The position numbers were made by a program, and so were the translations under genes. Shown piece by piece: positions 47,301-58,602 of a DNA stretch of 64,000 bases. Each line of letters starts with the position of its first letter. The stretch's first letter is position 1. The notes beneath the pieces were generated by a model. It had not been told where the DNA came from. It made no database searches and saw only the letters and a program-made list of their open reading frames with translations. Source of the DNA: Lonicera japonica (taxonomy: Eukaryota > Streptophyta > Magnoliopsida > Dipsacales > Caprifoliaceae); the NCBI GenBank assembly GCA_021464415.1, contig CM038469.1, positions 58,459,702 through 58,523,701 on the forward strand. Reading direction: 5' to 3'.

Positions 47301-50300
47301 TCAAATGTATTCAAAAAATACCAACTTTTTATATACGTTGGAAGTGTAGATATGAAATAGTCAAAAATATACAAAAAAAATATAATAATTTCCCTTTATA
47401 TCTAGCCATGTACGCCATAAATACAAACAAAAAGAAAAAATAGCCTATCGTAATTGAACCTTGCGCTCCTTAACAGAATCAAAATGAAGGTGGTAAATGC
47501 ATTGATAAAATTTTAATAGGTGTAGAGTAGTAATATTAGAAAAAATGAGGTGGGCTATACACATTTATATACACATATATTTATAAATAAAATTTAAGTC
47601 TACTACTTAAAAAAAAAAAAAAAAAAAATTAGACCCGGGCTACAGCCCGGGGTAGCCCAAGCACAGCTACGCCCATGCCACGAATATATGCCACTGAATG
47701 TACTTGTTGCACGATACTAACAGATTTATTTGGATCATTAAATTTACTGAGATTGATATGATATTAAAAAGTGTATGCGAAAGTAAAACATGAATTTTTA
47801 ATTTAATACAATGATACTAATTTAGAATAAAAAAAGTTCTTATCTATATCTCAATTATATTTAAAAAGGAACAGTGATTGAGCGGTTATGACACTAATTA
47901 TTTTTTTTTATTAATGCCCATGCACCATACAAAATATAGAGGATAATTTTTTAAATCCATGATAAGAAATATATACCAACTCTTGCATGAACTTTGTTCA
48001 AACTCCATGTGCATAGCTTGTTTTAATCATCTAGTTTTCACCAACTTCGGGTTTTCTATTTTACCCTTGTGCTTATTTTTTTAAAATAAAAAAATATATA
48101 TTTGGTAGGACTTGAACATACTTACTCTCTGTTAAAAAGTAAAATACTTAACCATTGGGCTATCTCCTCAATCAAATATATTATATTGTGAAAAAAGCGT
48201 GCACACATATTATTTATCTGTATGTTTGAGTGTCTAGTTAGTATATAGAAAATAAAAATAAAAATTAATGATGTTGTTTTTGTAAATTCAAGAGAAGCGC
48301 GCAGCATTATTTTTGTAAATTGTTGAATGTTAAAGACATAATGTATAAAGCACTAAAACTTTTGTACCTTTATATAATTTTTACCTCAAACACAAAATTG
48401 ATTTATACTAATGTTATTATTTTTGTTTAGGAAAAAAAAAAAAGAAGCGATAGTAAGGATAAAAAATTTGAAAAAGAAGGAAACGAAGAATAAAAAGACT
48501 CAAACGGTTGACTTTTTATAACATTCAACACATTCTGACTACTTGAATAACTTTAATTAACTAGATCATATTCTTTATACTAATGTTAATTAAATAATTA
48601 AATGCTATATATAAAATGAGGAACTTACGGCACATGTCATTCTGTGTGAAGGTAGAAACTTGTGATACCAGAGATTTGCCATTTCCATATTCAACCTTCT
48701 AAGGCTCTTTATCCCCACTAACCCATGTTACTCTCATCTGTACTTGTGCAAATATGTATAAAAGAATTATAGTCAAATGATCGAGAAAAGATTAAAATTA
48801 TATAATTAACTATTTCTTTTTATCTCAAATTAGAAGGTTAACTCTATTTTTCCTTGTTACTATAATGTTTGGGAGAAAAATTAAGTTTCTTTTCAAAAAA
48901 TCAGTATATGAAATTTCGTAAATAGTACTTTAACAATATATATATATATATAATTACAGTTATTGGTTATATATATATTATAGTCAACGTTTCTCAAAAT
49001 GTATGTTAAAATAATATATATGGAATAATAGCATATGAAGCTTGCGTGAAAAAGTATTTAGTAAAAGATTTTGGGAACAATATTTTTATGAATTAAGGGC
49101 GTATTTCTTACGAAGTCCTGATATGCCACCTTTTTTTTTATTTCAAAATTGTCCAAATGACACTAATACTCTTTAATAGAACATTAATACAACCTGAACC
49201 TTACTAAAAATATATATATATATATATAGAAATACGCTTGTAACCAATAAATATTCTTGAGATTTTAATATTACATTTTTATATCAGATAAACATGTTCA
49301 CATAGAAAAAAATATGATTAAAAAATAAAGATGTATTTTTAATCCCACTAATCAAATTAAAAGGATGGAGAATATATGAATATGAAGAATTTGCATACCG
49401 AGTCTGCATGACAATCAGGGCTGGAGAGATGTGCGTATAATGGCATTTTGGGGTTTGAAAAAGTGAGGGGCTGAGATCTTTTCAAAATGCAAGGTGTCAA
49501 AAATCCACCGGCGAAGAACACAAACTCGATATCAGTTCTGATATTGATGACGTGGAATTTTAGTGATGCACTGCATGTCGAAACATCGCAAATCCCATTT
49601 TGACCATGTTTCTTGCATTCTTTCTTCTTGCATTTTAGATAGTCCGGGTCGTTGCTTGCATATTGTGCCTGCATTTGTAGTTTTTAAATCAACATTACTA
49701 GTAATTAAGCGGCAATCTGTGTTAATTATGCGCAAGAATTTAACAAACTTCTTTCTTAAAGATAAGATATGCATATAATCTAAATTACATACATACATAC
49801 ATAATATGTAATATTTAAATAAAATATTACATAAATATGTCATTTATCTATTTCAAGATTTCTCACCTTAGTTGTTTAAATTCGCATAAGAATGCTCGAA
49901 TAACTGTAAATTAAAAGTACAATCTTCAAATATACAAACATAGTTTTAGATACCAAAACGGTACATTAATATTAAAAGGAGATTTTAGGATTCAGTCCCT
50001 AAAGTTTTAATTTTTTTTTGGATGTAGTCACTTACTTTTTTTTTCTAAAAAGAAAGCGGCCCCTCAAGACACCAGTTTTTGCGGTGTATGATAATTTTCT
50101 CAACACATGTACTACTAGTATATGCACCGGGAAAATTAGTATCTATCACATATTTTTCATTTATTTGTGTCATTGTCAGAGGTAAATACCAATAAATAAC
50201 AGTATTCATAGGAAAGATTTGATCTTTTAGAAAAAGAATATTTACAAGGACCACATTTTTTAAAAAAAAAAATTACATTAAAAAATATTCGAAATTAGGT

Positions 50301-53046
50301 CCGGATCCAAATTTTTTCAAATTAAAATTGCATTGAGACAAAAGAGAAATGAGGGGTGTGTGGAATGATTATTCAACAAACTTATTAATTATAGAGTTCA
50401 CATGTGTAGTGCTTTACCTTCACAGGATAATGGCAGAGAAGTGGTAGGATACTAAAATCACCTGTCTGCTCATACATAATTGCTTTAAACGGACAGCTAT
50501 TTACACTGCACCCCCAAATATATATACAAGAAATAAAAATATGATTAACAAATTTTCCATTCTCAAAATTGATACGAAAAGATTAATTTTATTTTGAAGT
50601 TGACATTCCTATGAGTAAAAAAAATAGCATTTGTTTACTTAAACATCCATGTAGGACTGTAAAAGAAAAATAAGGTCAAAATTCTAGTGAGACTTATAAT
50701 TGAAATATAAGATACCATAATATTTAATTTATCAAATATTTTTACATCTTTCTTGAATTATTGTACAAATTACAGTTGAGATATTACATTATTTATTTTT
50801 AAGTTAATTAGTAGTGTTACATGATACACCGTATCGATATTATCATATCATACGAGCATACATATATATAGAGGGGTGACATTTAAAAGGAGATATTGTG
50901 TATATAATACATGGTGATGTATCTACAAGTAGACATCAGCTAAAGACATTAAGCCATGCGTTTTTTAATTCTCACGAACATACATAGTCATTGTCAGAGT
51001 TAATATAAAATGAATACCGCGTTCAACTCTAGATGAAGTTATTTTTGCGCAAGTAAAAAAATCAAATGGTAGAAATTATTTTCACATATTTCAAATAAAT
51101 TGGATTCATATGCGTGATATATACAAAACAGGATTTTTTTGATGTTACAATTAATTTGATCTTGACTTTCTATCTGTAGCTACGGCGTCAACTACTTCTC
51201 ATTTATTCTTTTAGCTGCTTTATTAATTCGAAATTTCATACACTCTACTAGTCTATTTGTATATATCTATATATATATATATATTAAGATGAAAAAAAAA
51301 GTTTCAATTGTGAAGAACTTTTGAAATTGAATGGTTGGTCTTTTTAACATCATATAAATATAATTAAAATATTATATCATTAGCTTGAAACTTAAAGATA
51401 TATTAATTTGGAGAAGTACTCACCATAGCGATAACAAATTTATACCATTCCACTACTCTATATATTAAATACTTTTGTTGAATTATGTAAGACTTTCATA
51501 TGTAAAATGAAAGGTATGTTGTAGACACTAGATACAAGTAATAATTATAAACACGGATAGAATGGTAGGCACGTCAAAATTCCCTACATATATTGTTATT
51601 GTCATCGACATAGGTTATACCCACGCATTGGCGGAGCCATGTAGGGGCAACTGGAGGCGACCACCGCCACTTGGTTTTGATTTTTTTTTAAAATTATATA
51701 TGGAGTATATTTTGAAATGTATATATGGAACTTACTCAAAAAATGGTTTAAAAAGACAAACATATTGGTTATTCATTGGTGTATTTGCTTGTCAAGTTGG
51801 CCATACTCTTACCTGTTGCAATGACAAGTGTTGAACGAGTTTTCTCGGCAATAAATATCATTAAGGGTGCACTATGCAACTGAATGAGAGACGAATTTAT
51901 GAATAATTGTTTGGTGATATACATTGAATAAGAAATTTTTAATAATATTGACAAAGAAAAAGTATTATAGTACTTCCAAAATATCAAAAACCGTATAATG
52001 TTATTATAATTTTCTCGTAATTATTTGCATTTGCTATTAATTGAGTTGTATAAATTATTTTTTTTATTTTTTTTTTGTAACGAGGAACTACTCTGGCCCC
52101 AGGCCCTTTGAACCCAAACCAGCCCCAAGACCTACCTAGCCCTAAGACTTAGTGAGCATTTGAATTAGGATTCGCGCTTCTGCGTGTTATCGACTCGCTA
52201 ACCTCCGGTACGTGTTGTTGGAAGGCCCCATGGTCAGTCCCCTCGGCCATCTGTGCTATGGCCATGAACTAATACTATTATATTTGCGTTAAAATTTTAA
52301 GGTTTTAAATATGATTTAGTGTGTTTTAAATTTTGCCCCCACTTAGTAAAATTTATAGTTCGGCCACTGGTTATACCTACTACAATTATAAATTAAAGCA
52401 CAAACTATAATTATATGACAACATAAAATGTAACAAATTAAACAAATTTCAATACGAGATAAATCAAAAGACATGCAAAAAACTATTTCATCCGAATCAA
52501 ACTGTGTCTAAAACTAATATGTATATATAATATTATAAATCCAAGACTGAATTCAACTAACATGAAATTAACTGTGTCACATCTTTGAAATGCCAATTTT
52601 AACCGTATGTACAGTCTTCTTTTTCAAAAGTTATAAATGAATTTGCCTGGATAAACTAATATATATATATATATATAGAAAGAGAGTTAGTACTCTTACT
52701 CGACATGAGAAGGAGAGACCATGGCGACCCAATCGGAGGATGAAGGAGATAAAACTCCGCTGACGGTAACCGTAACATTTTGTTCATCAGAAAGGGGATT
52801 ATTCGATGATACACTGATTTGAAGATATGGATTTGGATCGGGGCAAACACCCAAACTTCTTCTGTTAAGAACCCGAAAATCTGATATAGCTGTATAGTTC
52901 GCAAATTCGGCCATAGAGTTGCCAAGTATTGTATTAGAAGAAAAGCTAGGAGAAGAGGAAGAAAATCTGAAAAAGAAAATGAAGAGAAATGTTAAAACCC
53001 ATATGGAAATGGAGCCTTCCATTGGAGTTAATGAAGACAGATACAT
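34901..53046 (-). CDS. Purple acid phosphatase, PAP1/24/27 group (nucleotide pyrophosphatase/phosphodiesterase-like), thirteen exons, with a premature stop
   Basis: Exons (- strand): 53046-52700, 50505-50418, 49668-49399, 48737-48629, 44211-44094, 43217-43085, 41468-41281, 40254-40068, 39337-39270, 38113-38023, 37217-37029, 36185-36105, 34966-34901. All have GT-AG borders and consistent phase. From the second ATG (53022, MEGSISIW, then a hydrophobic signal peptide) the model has 637 codons; the ATG at 53046 would add eight. An Ig/fibronectin-like N-terminal part precedes the metallophosphatase domain, whose dimetal ligands are all encoded: GDMG (Asp332), GDISY (Asp374, Tyr377), GNHE (Asn407, His408), IGHR (His496) and GHVH (His533, His535). 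The C-terminus is NSNTRKTEDSFRITK. Family members are secreted, hydrolyse phosphate esters and often respond to phosphate starvation. In exon 4 codon 240 is TAG (48701-48699) within DKEP*KVEYG, where Gln is expected, so the catalytic domain would be lost. Apart from this the gene looks intact. Confidence 0.88.
35247..35590. mobile_element. Foldback MITE in the last phosphatase intron
   Basis: Arms of about 80 bases face each other: the left arm carries TTTTCGTCCATA and TCATGCTCATCTTTAAAGTTT, and the right arm the complements AAACTTTAAGGACAAGCATGA and TATGGACGAAAAT. A loop of about 150 bases separates them. No target duplication was established. A similar foldback is at about 54585-54895. Confidence 0.55.
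42445..42886. mobile_element. Tourist-like MITE (PIF/Harbinger type), 442 bp, copy B
   Basis: Ends GGGCCCGTTTGGTTG and CAACCAAACGGGCCC are perfect inverted repeats, flanked by TTA on both sides (42442-42444 and 42887-42889). It is closely similar to copy A at 34160-34600 and sits in phosphatase intron 6. Its intact ends suggest a fairly recent insertion. Confidence 0.88.
45662..46322 (+). pseudogene. Unrecognised decayed coding fragment in phosphatase intron 4
   Basis: A single + strand frame can be followed from about 45662. It is interrupted by stops at TAA near 45828 and TAG near 45860, then runs open to 46322. It reads VRGKFAISPKQCERVAALV, LKQQLQQRL, FENERVLFEEDLDKLPERE, then a lysine-rich tail. 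It is charged, partly coiled-coil-like and better in codon character than the AT-rich surroundings, but I cannot name the family. It is antisense to the phosphatase gene, so it is not one of its exons. It may be a captured or retroposed gene piece. Confidence 0.35.
46216..46745. repeat. Repeat rich in AACCGTTA / GGTTCGGTT motifs
   Basis: ATAACCGTTAT, TAACGGTTAACCAATAAAC and GAACCGAACCG units recur many times, twice in near-identical order (46490-46530 and 46565-46605). GAGAACCGG at the left faces GAACCGGTCC at the right. It looks like a worn inverted-repeat element of the same style as those at 18620 and 30930. Confidence 0.5.
46828..47095. mobile_element. MITE related to the element at 63501-63808, diverged
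   Basis: GGTTGATAACAACATG near 46837 and the inverted TTTGTTATCAAACGAACC near 47072 are the terminal parts. Inside is AATAAGTTAAGGGTATGTG, shared with the 63501 element. No clear target duplication. In phosphatase intron 4. Confidence 0.45.
47207..47677. mobile_element. Non-autonomous hAT element, 471 bp, 8-bp target duplication
   Basis: The left end CAGGGGCGTAGCC and the right end (reverse complement CATGGGCGTAGCT) are inverted repeats of hAT type. CCACGAAT is repeated exactly on both sides (47199-47206 and 47678-47685). It contains a long A-run and GACCCGGGCTA motifs near both ends. No transposase is encoded. It lies in phosphatase intron 4. Confidence 0.85.
48090..48172 (-). repeat. tRNA-derived SINE-like sequence
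   Basis: On the - strand, AGATAGCCCAATGGTTAAG resembles a polymerase III A box, and GTTCAAGTCCTACC about 50 bases later resembles a B box (GTTCRANYC). A related but more worn copy is at about 61440-61530. Acceptor-stem pairing typical of a working tRNA is missing, so it is not called a tRNA gene. Confidence 0.4.
51622..52369 (+). mobile_element. hAT element, internally deleted, with transposase C-terminal remnant and 8-bp target duplication
   Basis: GTTATACC is repeated exactly at 51614-51621 and 52370-52377. The ends (CACGCATTGGCGGAGCC left; reverse complement CAGTGGCCGAAC right) resemble the CAGTGGCGGAGCC ends of plant hAT elements. From about 51800 to 51960 the + strand encodes, with stops, the hAT dimerisation region of the zinc-finger MYM/TTF-type transposases: LLPVAMTSVERVFSAINIIKG, then MRDEFMNNCLVIYIE and IFNNID. 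It lies in phosphatase intron 1. Confidence 0.8.
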
Positions 53047-53095
53047 GGCAGATTATGGTAGTAGTAGTTTTATTAGTTGTATGTTTATGTTTGAG

Positions 53096-53103
53096 TATTT
53101 ATA
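53096..53103 (-). promoter_or_regulatory. TATA box of the phosphatase gene
   Basis: TATAAATA on the - strand, within CATATATAAATACTC, lies about 50 bases upstream of the first ATG (53046). Transcription would start near 53070, leaving a leader of about 22 bases to the first ATG or about 46 to the second. Confidence 0.55.
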
Positions 53104-53109
53104 TATGAA

Positions 53110-54519
53110 CAAGGTAGGATATAAGTAGGCATTAATTAGACGGACCCAAAAATTATAATTTATATATGTTTGATCCCTAGTAATTTATGTTGTCAAAATA
53201 TATATAGTGCCCCATCTTCAGGGAAAATTCCCCATTGGTCTGGGTATCCGTGGGCAGTCCGACTCTTCTAAAATGATAAAATTTATTTTAAAGGTAAAGT
53301 TATGATCTGAACCGTTAAAATTATTAATTGAATTGTTCAAATATATTATTTTCATTCAATTGAGTCCTTGACAGACGAGTCACATTGAATTCTCAAGGAT
53401 TATGATATATATAAGTTCCTTATATATCATACAATTGTATAAGGTAACAAACCAAACAGAAAACACTTTATACGTGTTTGGGAACCCAAAACGTATAAAA
53501 CTTGTATATTTGGGTAACAGATCGATATAAGATAGTTAAACATTTGAAAAGTTAATTTCTATTATTTTAGATATATCCATTAAACACCCCCCACCCCAAC
53601 CCCCCCACACACTCTCATTCGTGTAAAAACAAATTAAAAAAAATTATTAGTACTTATTTGTCCCCTACTTTAATTTCTAGCTACTCTTGACCAAACGGAC
53701 AACATGCAAAATTTATTCTACATTATTATTATTACAGTGTAGATCGAACTTTAGGTATCAGTAATTTATTTTAATATATCGTACCCTATGTACACCACTG
53801 TAATGAATAAAATTAATTTATCTTATGTATCCTATATATAAGTTTTTCAACATGAACGTACTAATTTATCTGATACAAAAAATGACTTTCTAATATGACG
53901 ATTACCCATTTGTTATAATAAATTTTGATAAGTATAAATATGATATGGACACTATATTCTAAGAGTACATACTAATCACACTAAGTACATTCTTTTTTAT
54001 GTAAAATATATCAAAGTATTGCTTATGTATGCATACCACAGCTATATGGGGTCAAAGGGGGCGAGCTCCTTCTTGGAATTTTGGAATTTTTTTTTATTTA
54101 TATATGATATTAAATTATTACTAGAATATATAATTTCAAAAGAAAAGTTTAATAATAAAAAAAGACGGTTTGATGGTTAAATATTCGTGTGAATTATTTT
54201 TTTGCCACTATACACTTCAACTGAAATCATGGGTCCATCAATGTACACCAGTGCAATGCTATTATTTGTTTGGACAAAACTAGATAACCTTGGCTATATA
54301 AGTTACATTGCCAATTACTTGGTATAGGTGGATATTCGTTTGGATGATAAGTTTTTTAAGTACAGTGGGAAAAACGAAAATGGGAATATTGATGTGTACG
54401 TCTGCCGAACACTGCCTTGTAGGGAATTAATTTTCTTGACGTACCTTGTTGGTTAGGCTGTTATGACATGACACTCCTTAAGATGATAAATTCATAACTG
54501 TATAACTTTTTTTTTTTTA
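53110..54519. other. Intergenic DNA upstream of the phosphatase gene
   Basis: AT-rich with no supported gene. A C-rich stretch at 53587-53609 and TATATA-type tracts are present. No element with defined ends was found. Confidence 0.45.
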
Positions 54520-54965
54520 ATTTATGAATATTTTGCTGTCATATTGCTACCCCCCATGTTTAATGATAAGTGTCACCGTCAAGTTCTTTACATTTTATGT
54601 TCTTCAAATTTGACTGTATTTTCACTTTTGGTTCATATAATTTTTTTTTTTTTGATATTTTAATCCAAAGTTTGATCTCGTGAATACTTTAGACATAAAA
54701 TAGCATGACCATTTGATACGGCTTAAAGATCAAAGTGACACATGGTATTATCGGTCTAAAATATTAAATGGCATGTTAAATTTTGGACTAAGGGACAAGG
54801 GAGTCAAACTTTATATATAGAACTTGGAAAAATTCAACTTTATGGAACAAAGTGAGAATACGGTCAAACTTTTGGGAAAAAAGTGTAAATTACTCTTATG
54901 AATATTTTGCTGTCACGTTGCTAACCTCCTTAAACCTTAATGATAAATGTCAACGTCAACCGACC
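54520..54965. repeat. Foldback sequence flanked by a direct repeat of about 60 bases
   Basis: TATGAATATTTTGCTGTCA begins a stretch at 54521 that is repeated in diverged form at 54897, including TTAATGATAARTGTCAMCGTCA. Between the two copies the arms at about 54585-54645 and 54835-54895 are inverted relatives (GTTCTTCAAATTTGACTGTA against its complement), similar to the foldback at 35247. It is a MITE-like unit enclosed by a segment duplication. Confidence 0.5.
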
Positions 54966-55791
54966 TCCTCAATATTTTCACGTATTTAATAAATTGCACG
55001 TATAAAACTAAAATCCAAACAATGAAGTCATTTGTCCCACATTCAAAAAGGTATTGCCATGGATACTCTGTGTCTTTGTGAGGTGTGATCCGAAGGATCG
55101 CGTCTATTATAATAAATTGTTTAGTTAAAAAAAATAAAAAATAAATTGTAATTGAAACATATTTTCCCTAATCAATTTGTGTTTTTCAATGTTAAAATAT
55201 TCGTGGCAAAGCCGAAAAAAATTGTTTACCATCACATTGTATATTTTAATGATAAATCTTAGAGTATAGTTCCGATAAGCTAAGAGATTTATAACATTAA
55301 AGAGTGTTCCCTAAATGTCAAAAACTTTTAGTGAGGTGAGACCTTTTGTGACCTAAACCTTTTGTGATGAAACTCAATTTTTATCACCAAAACTTTTGGT
55401 GACGCAGCTTCTCTGAATCTTTTGCCATTAATATAATTTGTGACAAAAAAATTCCTTAAATTTTTCACTGAAAAGTTATTTTGTTGTATTAGACTGAACC
55501 CTATGTGTAGAATTAAAGGCCCAACATCGAGATTGAAGGTCAAATGGGTTGACACGAGTAGATGAAATCAAGTATCAATCTCTATATTTTGCATGAGTTT
55601 GAGAACAGTCTTGTATATGTACTCGATTCCCCCATTCTATATACACTAATTTTGTCACAACCAATAGTTTTAAACAAAACACATTTCTTATTGTTAATTT
55701 TGGTACGTTAAGAATGTTCTGGAAAAAAAAGAAAAAATAGAATCGTAATTTAGGATTATGGGATATCTCCAAAAAAAATAATGGACACTTA
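54966..55791. other. Intergenic DNA
   Basis: No gene. At 55330-55450 TTTTGTGAC and ACTTTTGGTGACG motifs in both directions resemble a worn relative of the TTTAGCGACG hairpin element at 58603-58746. Confidence 0.4.
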
Positions 55792-57232
55792 GACCTCATT
55801 TGATTTGCGGATTTGTGGACTCAGGAAAGAAAAGTCATTACTTTCTTTTGTTTGATAGACAAATTCTAGAATTACTTTCTTGACATGGGGGAGAGTAGGG
55901 GGGAAATCATTCCACTCAAACTTTATGGGATTGATTTTTTATGAGCATTTATTACAAAAATTTTAGACAACAATATCCTTTTTTTATTTTAAAACTAGGG
56001 TATACCTGGGCCATTCGGCACAGTGAAATAAATAAGATTTGATAGTAAGATAAAAAGAGTAAGGTGTGACGAATTTAAATTGACAAACATCAATTTGTTT
56101 ATTTTGAGCTTATTGTCTAGCATAGTCAAACATTTTGAGCAACCGAAATGTAGGTTCGATATATCTTCATGCTAAAAAAATTAAAAGTAGATCGAATTGA
56201 ACCGACTTGTTTCAATTTTTTAAAGAATTTTTTAATCATATTTTTTTTATCTTATTTTGATCTCGGCAAAATAATTTTTTAACAAATTAAACTCAAGGCC
56301 ATATGTGAAAATAATCCAACTATGTCTGTTAGTATGATTTGAAGATAGTCCAAAAATTGGAATGATATACTGTGAACACTCTTAAAAACGACAACTAAGA
56401 TAACCAATATTGTACGAATACGTCATTAAATGCTACTCAATATTGTTCTCATCTATTTGGGCTAGCTCTTTTAATCTATTTGCCAACCTTTCCATCTCTG
56501 ATTTTTGTTCGAATTGGGATGCAGCTATCCAGTGATGGAGATGTACTTAGAGTTGTTTTGTTGATATGTTCTAGTTGTCCCTCAGTTAGATTTATATTAT
56601 TAGGGGTTTGGTGGACTTCTGGTTCACCAATAATGTACTCATTTTTGTAACGCTTTGATTATTTAATTTTAATAAAGCATTTGGTTTCGGATCAAAAAAA
56701 TGCTACACAATATTTTTTCTTGATTTTTTACATAATTTTATATTCATGATGGATCTTATTTAATTGATCTTGATTAGTAGATTTTAAATATTAAATATTT
56801 ATTTTTTTATTTTAAGTTATGGCATTTTTAATTTAGACAAAATTATTGGTGTGTGAGAGTTGATTGTGTGTATATTATTGGTGTGAGTGTTTTAACTTTG
56901 ATGTGAAATCTTGATGTGTGTATAAAACTCATCCAAGGGTGTAGAACTAATGCACACCATAATATGTGTATTTTAACCATTAGATTCTTATACTTTTTAG
57001 AAAAAAAAAAAAGGTCAAAAATGGTGTTTTGTAATATAGATAGAAGGATATTATTAAAATATTGATATATTTTTACTTTCTTTTTCTGTACCGACCAAAC
57101 ACCGGAAGGAAAATCAAATGGTTTTTTTTTTGAATATTTTCCATACTTTACTAAATTTGACAAAAACTTTAATTTTTTACCTCCATAGGAAAAATAAAAT
57201 AACTGATTTTCCTTTTGTAAACCAAAAGAGAC
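55792..57232. mobile_element. Tourist-like element of 1441 bp, related to 62872-63193 and enlarged by about 1.05 kb
   Basis: The left 205 bases match the left part of the 322-bp element at 62872 (for example GGGATTGATTTTTT and GCATTTATTACAAAAA). The last 170 bases match its right part (ACCTCCATAGGAAAAATAA...). The ends GACCTCATTTGATTTGC and GTAAACCAAAAGAGAC are imperfect inverted repeats flanked by TTA (55789-55791, 57233-57235). Between about 56000 and 57050 lies unrelated sequence without coding content. It is either a nested insertion or the core of a longer parent element. Confidence 0.7.
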
Positions 57233-57458
57233 TTAATGTGAGATGTGAAGAAATATCTACTTGTAATCCTAGTCAATTAGCTAATGTTTATATACTGTAC
57301 TAGGTTAAGTTATAGAAATTAATTGTTTTTCAACAAAATGTCCCCACACAAAAATACCCGCTCGAAAAATTAATTATAGAGGGTATCCTGGCCGCAATAT
57401 TAGAGCTAAAGGGCTATAAATAAAGGTAATAAACAAATAACCATAGCCAGCACACTCA

Positions 57459-58083
57459 TGTCTCGTTTGGTTCAAGATTTAAACTATTCCGGGAATGCTA
57501 TATTCCATTCCGAAATGATTCCTGCGTTTGGTTCAAGTTTTAAGTCAGGAATAAATGATTCCAGGAACAAGCATTTCCCCCCAAGTTCTCCCATTTAAAT
57601 CATAAGGAATAAACCATTACCAATAGACATCTTTTTTAATTTTTCATGTTAGGACCAAAAGAACACTCTTCCTTATGAATAAATAATTCTTTTCCATCCG
57701 TGTATGAAAATATTGTTTGAAACTATTTTTTTTTAGTTACGCTGCTGCACAAAAATGATAAAAAAAAAAATTGGAACTTTTTTATATTCTTTTTTCCTAT
57801 TGTATTTTTTTTTTAATTACAAAAATTGTAATTTTTGTAGGATAGTTATTAGCTAGGCATGTGTAATTTTTGTAATTTATTATAGTAATTGTCTCTTTTG
57901 AAAAATTAGTATGTGATGTCTTCTCATCTTATAAAAAGAAGGGTATTTTTGTAATTGAAACTTTATTCCATTCCTATTCCCGGTTGAACCAAACATCGGC
58001 ATGGCATCCTAGATGACAGGAAAGAAACATTTCAGGAATCAAGCATGCCCATTCCATTCCCAAAACTCGAACCAAATAAGCCC
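57459..58083. mobile_element. Tourist-like element, 625 bp
   Basis: Ends TGTCTCGTTTGGTTC and GAACCAAATAAGCCC are imperfect inverted repeats. TCA flanks both sides (57456-57458, 58084-58086). Similarity continues inward with ATTCCATTCCGAAAT-type sequence at the left and CATTCCATTCCCAAA at the right. No coding capacity. Confidence 0.6.
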
Positions 58084-58602
58084 TCAATGTGCATAATACT
58101 ACCAGCAGAAAATAGTGGAAGTTACAATTCTGTCTATTTTTTAATTAAATTTTAAAGAATAAATTATTTATCAGTTATAATTTAATAATTTTATTTTAAC
58201 TTTAATACTTGTTGCGAATATACTAAATTTATTATAGTTGATAATTCAGAATAAAATTCATTTGTTATTGTAAAATTTAATAAAATAATTATATCTTAAA
58301 AAATGAGACTCTTAATTAAAACATCTTTGGAAAAACTCTTAATTTAAAATTGATGAAATTAAAACGAGATTCTTCATTTATTATGATAAAATTTTATACA
58401 GTAATTGTGTTGTCTTCCAAATTAAAACGAGATTCTTCATTTAGTGAGAGATTTTATCCTTTCTTAGCTCTGGTAGTGGTATTGTAAGAATAGAACCGAT
58501 GGAGATGCTGGAGAGCAAATTTGGGGTCTTGAAAATAAATTTAACTCAAGACATTGAAGATTAATTTATACTTATTCACTAGTATATATATATATATATA
58601 TA

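Noticed and set aside
48090..48172. Possible tRNA gene on the - strand
   Set aside because: A-box and B-box-like motifs are present, but the acceptor stem and anticodon arm cannot be paired. It is better explained as a SINE-type remnant.
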